64,000 nucleotides of DNA from Tethya wilhelma. Lineage: Eukaryota > Porifera > Demospongiae > Tethyida > Tethyidae. The notes below the pieces were generated by a model, which was given only the letters and a program-made list of their open reading frames with translations, made no database searches and had not been told where the DNA came from. Made by a program: the position numbers and the translations under genes. Below are positions 60,601-64,000 of this stretch, one piece after another. The stretch is taken from NCBI GenBank assembly GCA_964030475.1, contig CAXIPT010000004.1, forward strand, positions 6,102,503 to 6,166,502. The letters are read 5' to 3'. Position 1 is the first letter of the stretch; the number at the start of each line of letters is the position of its first letter.

Positions 60601-61033
60601 TGCCAGGGACAAGACATAGCTCTCCGGCTCTTCAACTATAGTGTCATCCACAATTGTCACAGTCACATTCCTGCTATCAGTGTCAGTAGAATTTACTTCA
60701 AAGGTAACTGACGTTGTATTAAGCACATAGTCTTGATCTGGGCCCTCTATGATTAATAATAATTATGTATACAAAGCACAGAATAAAACATTTTAAGAAA
60801 GACTTGCTATATAAATATAGCAAAATTAATTGACAATTGTACCTTGATGACAATCAATTAAGAGACTTTACCTGTGGCACTTCCTGATGCAGCCACCACG
60901 GTCACACTGACTACTACATCAGTTGCTAATGACAAACCTCCAGGAGTAGTACTAAGTGTTACTACTGCACCAACTCCAGTACCATCCCCTTCAGCTGGTG
61001 GGTTGAGTCCTGCTGAGATGCTCACAAAGGCAG
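26170..61033 (-). CDS. Gene B: paralogue of gene A, 5' and 3' incomplete
   Basis: Exons: 60872-61033, 60537-60746, 52284-52429, 44969-45346, 44251-44807 (repeated artificially at 43211-43767), 31128-31324, 30696-30907, 27399-27759, 27073-27300, 26621-26977, 26384-26539 and 26170-26289. The order is Calx-beta, NIDO, AMOP, VWD, linker, beta-rich exon, EGF, EGF. All phases join and no stop or frameshift is seen. Exon sizes equal those of gene A except one codon in NIDO and the two A lesions plus small indels in VWD. Introns reach 12 kb here against 0.7 kb in A, through inserted transposons. The N-terminal end lies upstream of 61033. The C-terminal part is lost at the gaps around 24350-25757. It probably encodes a cell-surface MUC4-like protein; whether it is a separate gene or the front half of one fused with A cannot be settled here. 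Confidence 0.82.
27073..30907 (-). CDS. Gene B VWD exons and linker
   Basis: Exons 30696-30907 (212 bases), 27399-27759 (361) and 27073-27300 (228). They encode [18 protein letters not shown] (VWD start with GDPH), [15 protein letters not shown] and [12 protein letters not shown] (VWD core), then a linker with NRNKRQ, a furin-type site. In frame throughout, unlike gene A. In MUC4 the GDPH sequence is cut between D and P; the same is inferred here. Confidence 0.88.
28365..30390. repeat. fbA copy interrupted by a TA element
   Basis: The left arm begins with the tip near 28365 and continues after the insert at 28617-29676 to about 30110. The centre and the inverted inner arm (30285-30390) follow. 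It lies in the gene B intron between the two VWD exons. The rest of that intron (27760-28364) has no gene. Confidence 0.75.
28617..29676. mobile_element. CACTGT element with TA target duplication
   Basis: Terminal repeats of about 35 bases start cactgtaaaaacgga and include gtgaacgtcactacca. TA lies on both sides (28615-28616, 29677-29678). Subterminal copies of the gtgaa/cactac motif recur at the left end. The body of 1,060 bases has no long ORF. The TA duplication suggests a Tc1/mariner-like transposase acting in trans. Confidence 0.7.
31128..31324 (-). CDS. Gene B AMOP C-terminal exon
   Basis: 197 bases. It encodes [19 protein letters not shown], then [22 protein letters not shown] with the paired cysteines of AMOP. 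It is separated from the rest of AMOP (43211 or 44251) by an intron of about 12-13 kb filled with repeats. Confidence 0.87.
31870..32855 (+). pseudogene. LINE endonuclease domain, frameshifted
   Basis: AP-endonuclease-like domain with [39 protein letters not shown] and SDHFLV motifs. The frame runs from 31870 (frame of 32176) to about 32400. There one base is lost within TTP-THICGN, and it continues in the frame of 32469 to near 32830. A second one-base loss leads into the reverse transcriptase part. Confidence 0.85.
32856..34495 (+). pseudogene. LINE reverse transcriptase, internal deletion
   Basis: Begins with linker sequence ([20 protein letters not shown]) and reaches SVGDDGI, then jumps at about 33230 to [11 protein letters not shown]. 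The conserved fingers region normally lying between (about 70 residues, including the NYRPIS-type block) is missing. The palm follows: [24 protein letters not shown] and FADDAK (F-A-D-D catalytic pair). The thumb ([19 protein letters not shown]) is in another frame after a loss in an A run near 33935. A last frame change lies near 34225. It cannot make active enzyme. Confidence 0.85.
34755..34790. repeat. (AG)n microsatellite
   Basis: About 18 AG units expanded within the gagagagcgct segment of an fbA arm. Confidence 0.95.
35885..36335. repeat. fbB foldback element nested in fbA
   Basis: Outer left arm 35885-36034, N gap 36035-36111, then the two inner arm ends as an inverted repeat (36112-36167 against 36206-36268, about 56 bases) around a 38-base centre. 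The right arm continues to 36335. It matches the arm at 1-925. Confidence 0.7.
36606..36634. repeat. (AAT)n microsatellite
   Basis: About nine ATA/AAT units just before the foldback element that begins at 36637. Confidence 0.9.
36637..39022. repeat. Large foldback element with 300-base arms
   Basis: The left arm (36637-36935: atggtcaactttcaac, cactaattaattagt, gaggagaaaaggcaacc) is the inverse of 38735-39020. Between the arms lie a 190-base repeat also found at 40390-40600, an fbA arm segment (37110-37500), and an fbA centre with both inner arms (37735-38150). The interior also includes the artificial 389-base duplication at 38028-38806. Confidence 0.65.
38028..38806. repeat. 389-base exact duplication across a gap symbol
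   Basis: 38028-38416 and 38418-38806 read identically and are separated by the single n at 38417. It is read here as an unmerged contig overlap rather than a biological duplication. Confidence 0.85.
39023..40135. other. Intronic stretch with one unassigned ORF
   Basis: No repeat family is recognised. On the minus strand 39448-39660 is an open frame of 70 residues starting [16 protein letters not shown] with protein-like composition. It could be an exon or a gene relic, but no family, promoter or splice partner was found. Confidence 0.3.
40390..40600. repeat. Dispersed repeat with aaacaaataacc units
   Basis: Matches 36945-37135 closely (accagctatatctatctaca, aaaggtaaactttgagca). This copy starts with three tandem aaacaaataaccaca units; the other has one. 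Confidence 0.7.
40603..40819. mobile_element. MITE, ccgtatagcggg termini, TA duplication
   Basis: Terminal repeats of about 28 bases (ccgtatagcgggaaatttt at the left, inverted at the right) flanked by TA at 40601-40602 and 40820-40821. The interior is rich in ttcgcggaaa-like motifs, and aggaaaactttcgtg appears twice. Non-coding. Confidence 0.8.
41693..43165. repeat. fbA arm fragments in a gene B intron
   Basis: Right-arm sequence at 41693-42180 and 42586-43165, both of the ctacctacaaagatggct type. Between them, 42181-42585 is unassigned apart from a hairpin (ggtgaataattaa with its inverse near 42330-42375). No exon is seen. Confidence 0.65.
42907..44985. repeat. 1039-base exact duplication across a gap symbol
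   Basis: 42907-43945 and 43947-44985 are identical, separated by the n at 43946. The unit contains the whole 557-base NIDO/AMOP exon and the first 17 bases of the next one. Only the second copy continues into a complete NIDO exon, so the first is probably an unmerged contig end. Confidence 0.88.
44251..45346 (-). CDS. Gene B NIDO and AMOP N-terminal exons
   Basis: Exons 44969-45346 (378 bases) and 44251-44807 (557). They encode [43 protein letters not shown] (NIDO), [20 protein letters not shown], a furin-type cluster KRRRKRQ, then AMOP to QHCCYNSAG. An identical copy of the second exon at 43211-43767 is an assembly duplicate. A 40-base tandem unit just after 44969 repeats the splice donor region (accttgtccagt), so the donor could be chosen at either of two identical places. 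Confidence 0.88.
45465..46030. repeat. Half of a hairpin-type element with (CA)n
   Basis: The part 45660-45970 matches one arm of the foldback at 61351-62125 (gcgacagagaagcagg, gcttctttgtcggatac). A (CA)n run lies at 45968-45988. The gene B intron around it is otherwise homologous to gene A intron 22765-23110. Confidence 0.6.
46031..47161. other. Gene B intron: old intron plus fbA arm
   Basis: 46040-46265 is homologous to gene A intron 22880-23105. After that A and B diverge by insertion. 46560-46990 is a truncated fbA arm. No exon is seen. Confidence 0.6.
47164..47448. mobile_element. Small CACTGT MITE with TA duplication
   Basis: Termini cactgttaaaaat and the inverse atttttaacagtg, TA on both sides (47162-47163, 47449-47450), 285 bases, no ORF. 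It shares the first six bases and TA preference with 28617-29676, so probably the same superfamily. Confidence 0.75.
47573..48471. mobile_element. TIR element, agtctacacgaacgcatc ends
   Basis: An 18-base perfect inverted repeat at 47573-47590 and 48454-48471. The interior has a 100-codon open frame (47775-48077) followed by a gtaagt, but no recognisable domain, so I do not call a gene. The right half reappears in the artificial duplicate at 49468-49846. Confidence 0.55.
48093..50807. repeat. 1340-base exact duplication across an N run
   Basis: 48093-49432 and 49468-50807 are identical, separated by 35 N. Read as contig ends that were not merged. Confidence 0.88.
50147..51057. mobile_element. 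TIR element, tgtgacctgtcaagcg ends
   Basis: A 35-base perfect inverted repeat (tgtgacctgtcaagcgaaaa...) with TATA on both sides (50143-50146, 51058-51061). 911 bases, non-coding. It splits an fbA copy whose left inner arm is 50045-50145 and right inner arm is 51170-51265. A partial second appearance at 48772-49432 is the assembly duplicate, and another end lies at 25758-25850. Confidence 0.8.
51285..52262. repeat. fbA copy next to a gene B NIDO exon
   Basis: Left arm from atgggccgactgtcc at 51308 to 51965, a centre, and the inverted inner arm 52140-52258 ending 26 bases before the splice donor of the exon at 52284. Confidence 0.75.
52284..52429 (-). CDS. Gene B first NIDO exon
   Basis: 146 bases. 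It encodes [49 protein letters not shown] and then splices to VNENGIISL, as expected for the start of a NIDO domain. The frame is open, in contrast to its gene A partner. Confidence 0.87.
52500..53578. repeat. Diverged foldback split by a TTAA element
   Basis: 52500-52722 and 53378-53578 together match gene A intron 23395-23885. The 650 bases between them are absent in A. Confidence 0.6.
52727..53373. mobile_element. TTAA-flanked MITE, piggyBac-like
   Basis: TTAA at 52723-52726 and 53374-53377; termini ccgatta and taatcgg. Near the right end gacgcgatttcgcgtcaacc appears twice (once with one change) and can form a hairpin. No ORF. TTAA duplication is typical of piggyBac; the short termini make the assignment tentative. 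Confidence 0.55.
53579..53945. mobile_element. MITE with cagtggcgtatc ends
   Basis: Inverted termini cagtggcgtatc and gatacgccactg, about 367 bases, non-coding. CAGTGGCG ends are common in hAT-type non-autonomous elements. The target duplication is not clear. Confidence 0.65.
53946..54314. other. Unassigned intronic sequence
   Basis: No exon, repeat family or RNA gene recognised. Confidence 0.4.
55223..58750 (+). mobile_element. hAT transposon, full length but decayed
   Basis: Inverted termini tagtctagtcctagaaccc and tagcctagttctagacccc (right end read inverted). A second match of about 20 bases further in (aaaatgggggtctaga) extends the inverted ends. The 9-base catttgtaa at 55214-55222 is repeated at 58751-58759, close to the usual 8-base hAT duplication. 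The element is 3,528 bases long. The sequence before the transposase (55270-56040) has no gene but holds two ctaccacgtgg copies. Confidence 0.85.
56040..58439 (+). pseudogene. hAT transposase, ZNF862/DUF4371-like, broken
   Basis: A likely first exon ends SSAETE at a gtaagc (about 56098), with an acceptor before EPPSKK at 56161. A BED/TTF-type zinc finger follows (WCLVCKKY ... VDHAKSDQH), then catalytic-domain stretches ([50 protein letters not shown]) and the C-terminal dimerisation region ([37 protein letters not shown]). The frame changes near 56180, 56385, 56870, 57763 and 58010. A stop at 58350 interrupts a tail that stays open to a later stop at 58437-58439 (DWDDWFLQ). These families encode transposases or genes tamed from them. 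This copy cannot make one protein. Confidence 0.85.
58877..59597. mobile_element. TIR element, aagcctcggcac ends
   Basis: Perfect 12-base inverted termini at 58877-58888 and 59586-59597, with a subterminal hairpin gcacgtgcaaagcacgtgc at the left. 721 bases. Short ORFs inside show no domain. Confidence 0.65.
59598..60536. other. Unassigned part of a gene B intron
   Basis: About 940 bases without a recognised repeat, exon or RNA gene. Confidence 0.4.
60537..61033 (-). CDS. Gene B Calx-beta exons
   Basis: Exons 60872-61033 (162 bases) and 60537-60746 (210). Together they give a Calx-beta domain: [38 protein letters not shown], then [33 protein letters not shown] and VDLIDNDG. The second exon matches gene A 23919-24128. 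The acceptor at 61034 shows at least one more exon upstream, not found before 64000. Confidence 0.87.
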
Positions 61034-61087
61034 CTATGACAACATTTTCAAATGAGGGAAAAGAATATATTATAATAATATACACTT

Positions 61088-61121
61088 AAGGAGTGGGGCT
61101 CGCTTTGCTCGCCCACTCCTT
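61088..61121. repeat. Short perfect hairpin
   Basis: aaggagtggg and its inverse cccactcctt enclose a small loop of gctcgctttgctcg. Possibly the tip of a mobile element. Confidence 0.6.
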
Positions 61122-61350
61122 GTTTATGTATGTTTACAGAATTAACAGTTACTATAACAAATAGTAAACTTGCATTGATAAAATTGATGAGCAAAGCTAA
61201 CAGTATTGTTTATAAATATTATTTTGTGGTCAGTTGAAGCAACACACAACAATCACTAGTTTATAAACATTAATACCGGCATAAGCAATTGGAAAAGGAA
61301 GCAATGCTGCATGTGTATATACACATGCTTAGTGCTTTGGCCAGCTCAGC

Positions 61351-62125
61351 AATACGTGACGTCACAGACGACCCTATATAGGTCTTTTTCGACTTCGGCC
61401 ATTTTTGTAATCAGCTGGCAAAGAAATTAGTTATCTGGCTAGCTGTGTTTCGTGTACAGCGACAGAGAAGCAGACTCCTAGAAGCAAAAGTTCTCCCCTC
61501 GCTATGCTTCCTTTGTGAAAGATTGGCCTCTCTATCATGCTTCTTTGTCGGATATACATATGCCACTGGTAAGCCTTGTCAGCGATCTCAAAAAAAGTTA
61601 GCCATACTTGTAGCGCCTGCCATTCTATCCTAAGCTAGTACAAGCTAGGCACACTTTTAATAGCTTGCATTTTTCACAGTCCAGAGAAAAAGTAGTGTTT
61701 TATAGTTCGAGGTTACATCACTTCTGGTGAACTCCTGCAACACACGGACACATGGGCACACGGACGAACACACAAAACCTTGCTTAATAATATGATATAT
61801 CATATTGAATTGTGTGTCCGTCCGTGTGTCACGGGAGTTCACCTGAAGTGATGCAACCTTGAGCTTAAACACTACTTTTTCTCTGGACTGTGAAGAATGC
61901 AAGCTTTGAGATCGCTGATAAGGCTTACCAGTGACATCTGTATCAGCCAAAGAAGCGTGATATAGAGCAGCCAATCTTTCGCAAAATAATGGTAGCAAGG
62001 GGAGAGCCTTCGTTCTAGGAGCCTGCTTCTCTGTCACTGTATACAAAACACAGCTAGCCAGATAGCTTTACCAGCTGATTGCAAAAAAGGCGGAAGTCGG
62101 AAAAAGGTCGTCAGTGACGTCACAT
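61351..62125. mobile_element. Foldback hairpin element, arms of about 380 bases
   Basis: The two halves are inverted copies meeting at the palindrome aatatgatatatcatatt near 61795. Both outer ends carry gtgacgtcac. The arms share gacagagaagcag, aaagattgg and cttctttg motifs. A single arm occurs at 45660-45970. Non-coding; a transcript would form a long hairpin. Confidence 0.75.
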
Positions 62126-62274
62126 AATATAGTAGTGAGGTAAATCGCATTGCTGAATGGCCAAATTGCAAAGAAGAGCAATGCATGGTATATACCTTTC
62201 ATTGCCCAGTCATTATATTATGCAGATGCCTGTGCTTGCATGTAATCAGGATACTTTATACTTTAGCAAGGATC

Positions 62275-62765
62275 GAGCATGGGCAGTGCAGTAAAAAATA
62301 CAAGGAAACAAGGCATCTCGCAATTTCGGCACATGACTACTTCATTTTCATTTTTGATTCCTCATACATCCTGTCATAATATGAAAATAAATATTGATAT
62401 ACTTCAAGCCATGTCTATTGGTTTGAATTCACAGATCATACATGCTAATCAATATGCTGCAGAGTGTGCCACCTTATGGTCTGAATACTGACAGGGAGTT
62501 CCAATGGAGGTGTGGAACCACTTGAACTGTTAGCTAGCTAAGTGGGGCAAAGTATATAAGCAGGCAATCTAGGCAATGTTGTTTTAGTTAATCCTTAATA
62601 CTCTTACTACTTGAGCATAAAAAATGAAGTAGTCAATCATTTGCCGAAATTGCAACATGCCTTATTTCCTTACTTTTTACTGCACTGCCCATTCCTATAC
62701 TGTTATATAATTTCTATGAAATTATTATTATATACTTGCATGTTTGTTCACTTTTTTCAACCGTG
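62275..62765. repeat. fbA inner arms and centre
   Basis: The left inner arm (62279-62350) and the inverted right arm (62622-62765) enclose a 270-base centre. Outer arm parts are absent. Confidence 0.7.
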
Positions 62766-62803
62766 ACTAAAGTATATAAGCAGGAAAAAAAAAAAAATTA
62801 AAA

Positions 62804-63547
62804 ATGGCTGCAAACTGTTCAGTGTCAGTTTGTGTACTTGAGGGCAATTTCTCTTTACTTCATAAGTCAGGAGTGCCAATTGCTCTGTGTACTCATTTAC
62901 AAGACCAAGGTCTTGATTTCAGAAATGCTGTCTGGACTGCTAAACAATCCAAAAGTGGATTCTCAATCAGTTTCTATTGGAAGCACACCTCTACCTATAA
63001 TCAGCATCAGAAGTCTAAGCCATTAAAGAAGAAGAACAGACAAAAAAGAAATAACGTGACAACAATAACTCAATCAGCTACTACTGCTACTGCTACCAAG
63101 CACCAGATCAGCAAATGCCAATCTGAATCTCCTAGAAAACTGGCAACTACTCAGGCTCATTCCCAAAATACTACTATCCATAAGCCCTTGGAAAGTACTG
63201 ACTCTGACTCTGACTCTGCTGGTCTGGAATCAGTTGAAGAAGATATTACCACTTACAAAGAAGCAAAATTTCAAATTAGGAATGATGAGCCAGGGTTAGC
63301 TTGTATTGGGTCAGACAACAATGAGAAATGGATTACTGTCAGACGTCGAAGGAGAAGGAGGTCAAAACAATGTTCCAGTAGTGATGAGGAGTTGGATTTG
63401 GCTAAAGCTAGAGAAGTCAAATACCAGGAAAGAAATAATATACCTGGCTTGTACATCCGTCAAGGATGTACCAATCTTAATGTTGCATGGACCCCCATCA
63501 AAGCATCACCAATTTGTTCTAGAACAAGATCTAAAACTATCAAATAA
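62804..63547 (+). CDS. Unrecognised intronless 247-residue protein
   Basis: Open frame from ATG at 62804 to TAA at 63545-63547. The first 60 residues are mixed hydrophobic (CVLEGNFSLLHKSGVP, SGFSISFYWKHTS). A basic KKKNRQKR patch, a Thr/Ser-rich stretch (TTITQSATTATAT) and an acidic run (STDSDSDSAGLESVEED) follow. The C-terminal half holds a repeated motif, KFQIRNDEPGL and KYQERNNIPGL, each before a basic segment; one is a run of eight or more arginines. The end is SRTRSKTIK. There is no signal peptide or intron. An A13-14 run and a TATA-like tatataa lie just upstream. The basic, low-complexity make-up and repeat surroundings suggest a retroelement first ORF or a nucleic-acid-binding protein; the family is not recognised. 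Confidence 0.5.
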   Translation: MAANCSVSVCVLEGNFSLLHKSGVPIALCTHLQDQGLDFRNAVWTAKQSKSGFSISFYWKHTSTYNQHQKSKPLKKKNRQKRNNVTTITQSATTATATKHQISKCQSESPRKLATTQAHSQNTTIHKPLESTDSDSDSAGLESVEEDITTYKEAKFQIRNDEPGLACIGSDNNEKWITVRRRRRRRSKQCSSSDEELDLAKAREVKYQERNNIPGLYIRQGCTNLNVAWTPIKASPICSRTRSKTIK

Positions 63548-63676
63548 CTATAGGTATTTAAAGGCTTTCATCACTAGTTGATGTTTGTCCTTCAACCCAA
63601 AATTAATGCAACAGTTCTCAGAAATCTGCAGTACTGTACTACATATCACTATCAGTTAGTTTTGAGGTTGTAAAGC

Positions 63677-63707
<31 letters not shown>

Positions 63708-63709
63708 AA
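63677..63709. repeat. (ATT)n microsatellite
   Basis: About eleven ATT units at the edge of an fbA arm. Confidence 0.95.
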
Positions 63710-64000
63710 GTGAGGAGACTATATCGGGGACTTAGTAAGTCCTTACAAAAAGCGCTAGCCTGACAAAAAGCTTGAGTAGCAGTACTATTAGGCTAATGCG
63801 CATGCGCATTAAATGCCACATGGATAGACAATGACCTTTGACCTCTAGCTACAAAAGATGGCTACATTGAAGTGTAAGAATTTATATACTAAGTTTTAAA
63901 GCTTCCTAGCTCTTGTTTTAACGTATTTAGGCAGAAAGCGAGTGTAAAAGGGACTAGTCTAGATGAGAACAAGTTGCTCTGTGTAGTCAAAACAATTAAG
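63710..64000. repeat. fbA right arm, running off the window
   Basis: Arm sequence from agtccttacaaaaagc through gcgcatgcgcattaa to the window end, matching 21080-21330. Confidence 0.75.

Overview
The window is animal nuclear DNA, most likely from a demosponge such as Amphimedon queenslandica. That assignment is an inference from character, not proven: AT-rich sequence, GT-AG introns often only 55-100 bases long, NIDO/AMOP/VWD/EGF and sushi domain genes, and dense short inverted-repeat transposons. It is a draft scaffold with gaps at 2878, 24350-24372, 25757, 36035-36111, 38417, 40978, 43946 and 49433-49467, nearly all inside or beside inverted repeats.

Layout. Positions 1-2877 are transposon debris plus one relic exon of the large receptor gene. 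A small secreted-protein gene on the + strand (3307-5234, 5 exons) encodes a signal peptide, an acidic propeptide, three sushi domains and a six-cysteine knottin-like tail. It converges on gene A (minus, 5830-24128), a very large type I membrane protein. Its visible order is Calx-beta, NIDO, AMOP, VWD with a GDPH motif, EGF domains, an unknown module X, 27 EGF exons of exactly 123 bases each, a second module X, one transmembrane helix and a tail with an NPxY motif. This is a MUC4-like arrangement. Two exons of A carry frame-breaking indels.

Upstream on the same strand lies gene B (26170-61033), a paralogue of A's N-terminal half with the same exon sizes, all in frame, but with introns swollen by transposons. 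Between A and B a contig bounded by gap symbols carries six EGF exons in the opposite orientation; it is probably B's EGF array placed backwards.

B's introns hold a decayed CR1/L2/Jockey-type LINE (31696-34560), a 3.5 kb hAT element with terminal repeats, target duplication and a broken transposase (55223-58750), and many non-autonomous elements. The dominant one is a foldback family, called fbA here, with arms of about 690 bases; fbB is a diverged sister. Three long exact duplications (389, 1039 and 1340 bases) each flank a gap symbol and look like unmerged contig ends.

The right end (61034-64000) holds a hairpin element, another fbA copy, an unrecognised intronless 247-residue ORF and part of an fbA arm. 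Genes A and B look like cell-surface or adhesion-type proteins; the 5' ends of both are missing from the window.
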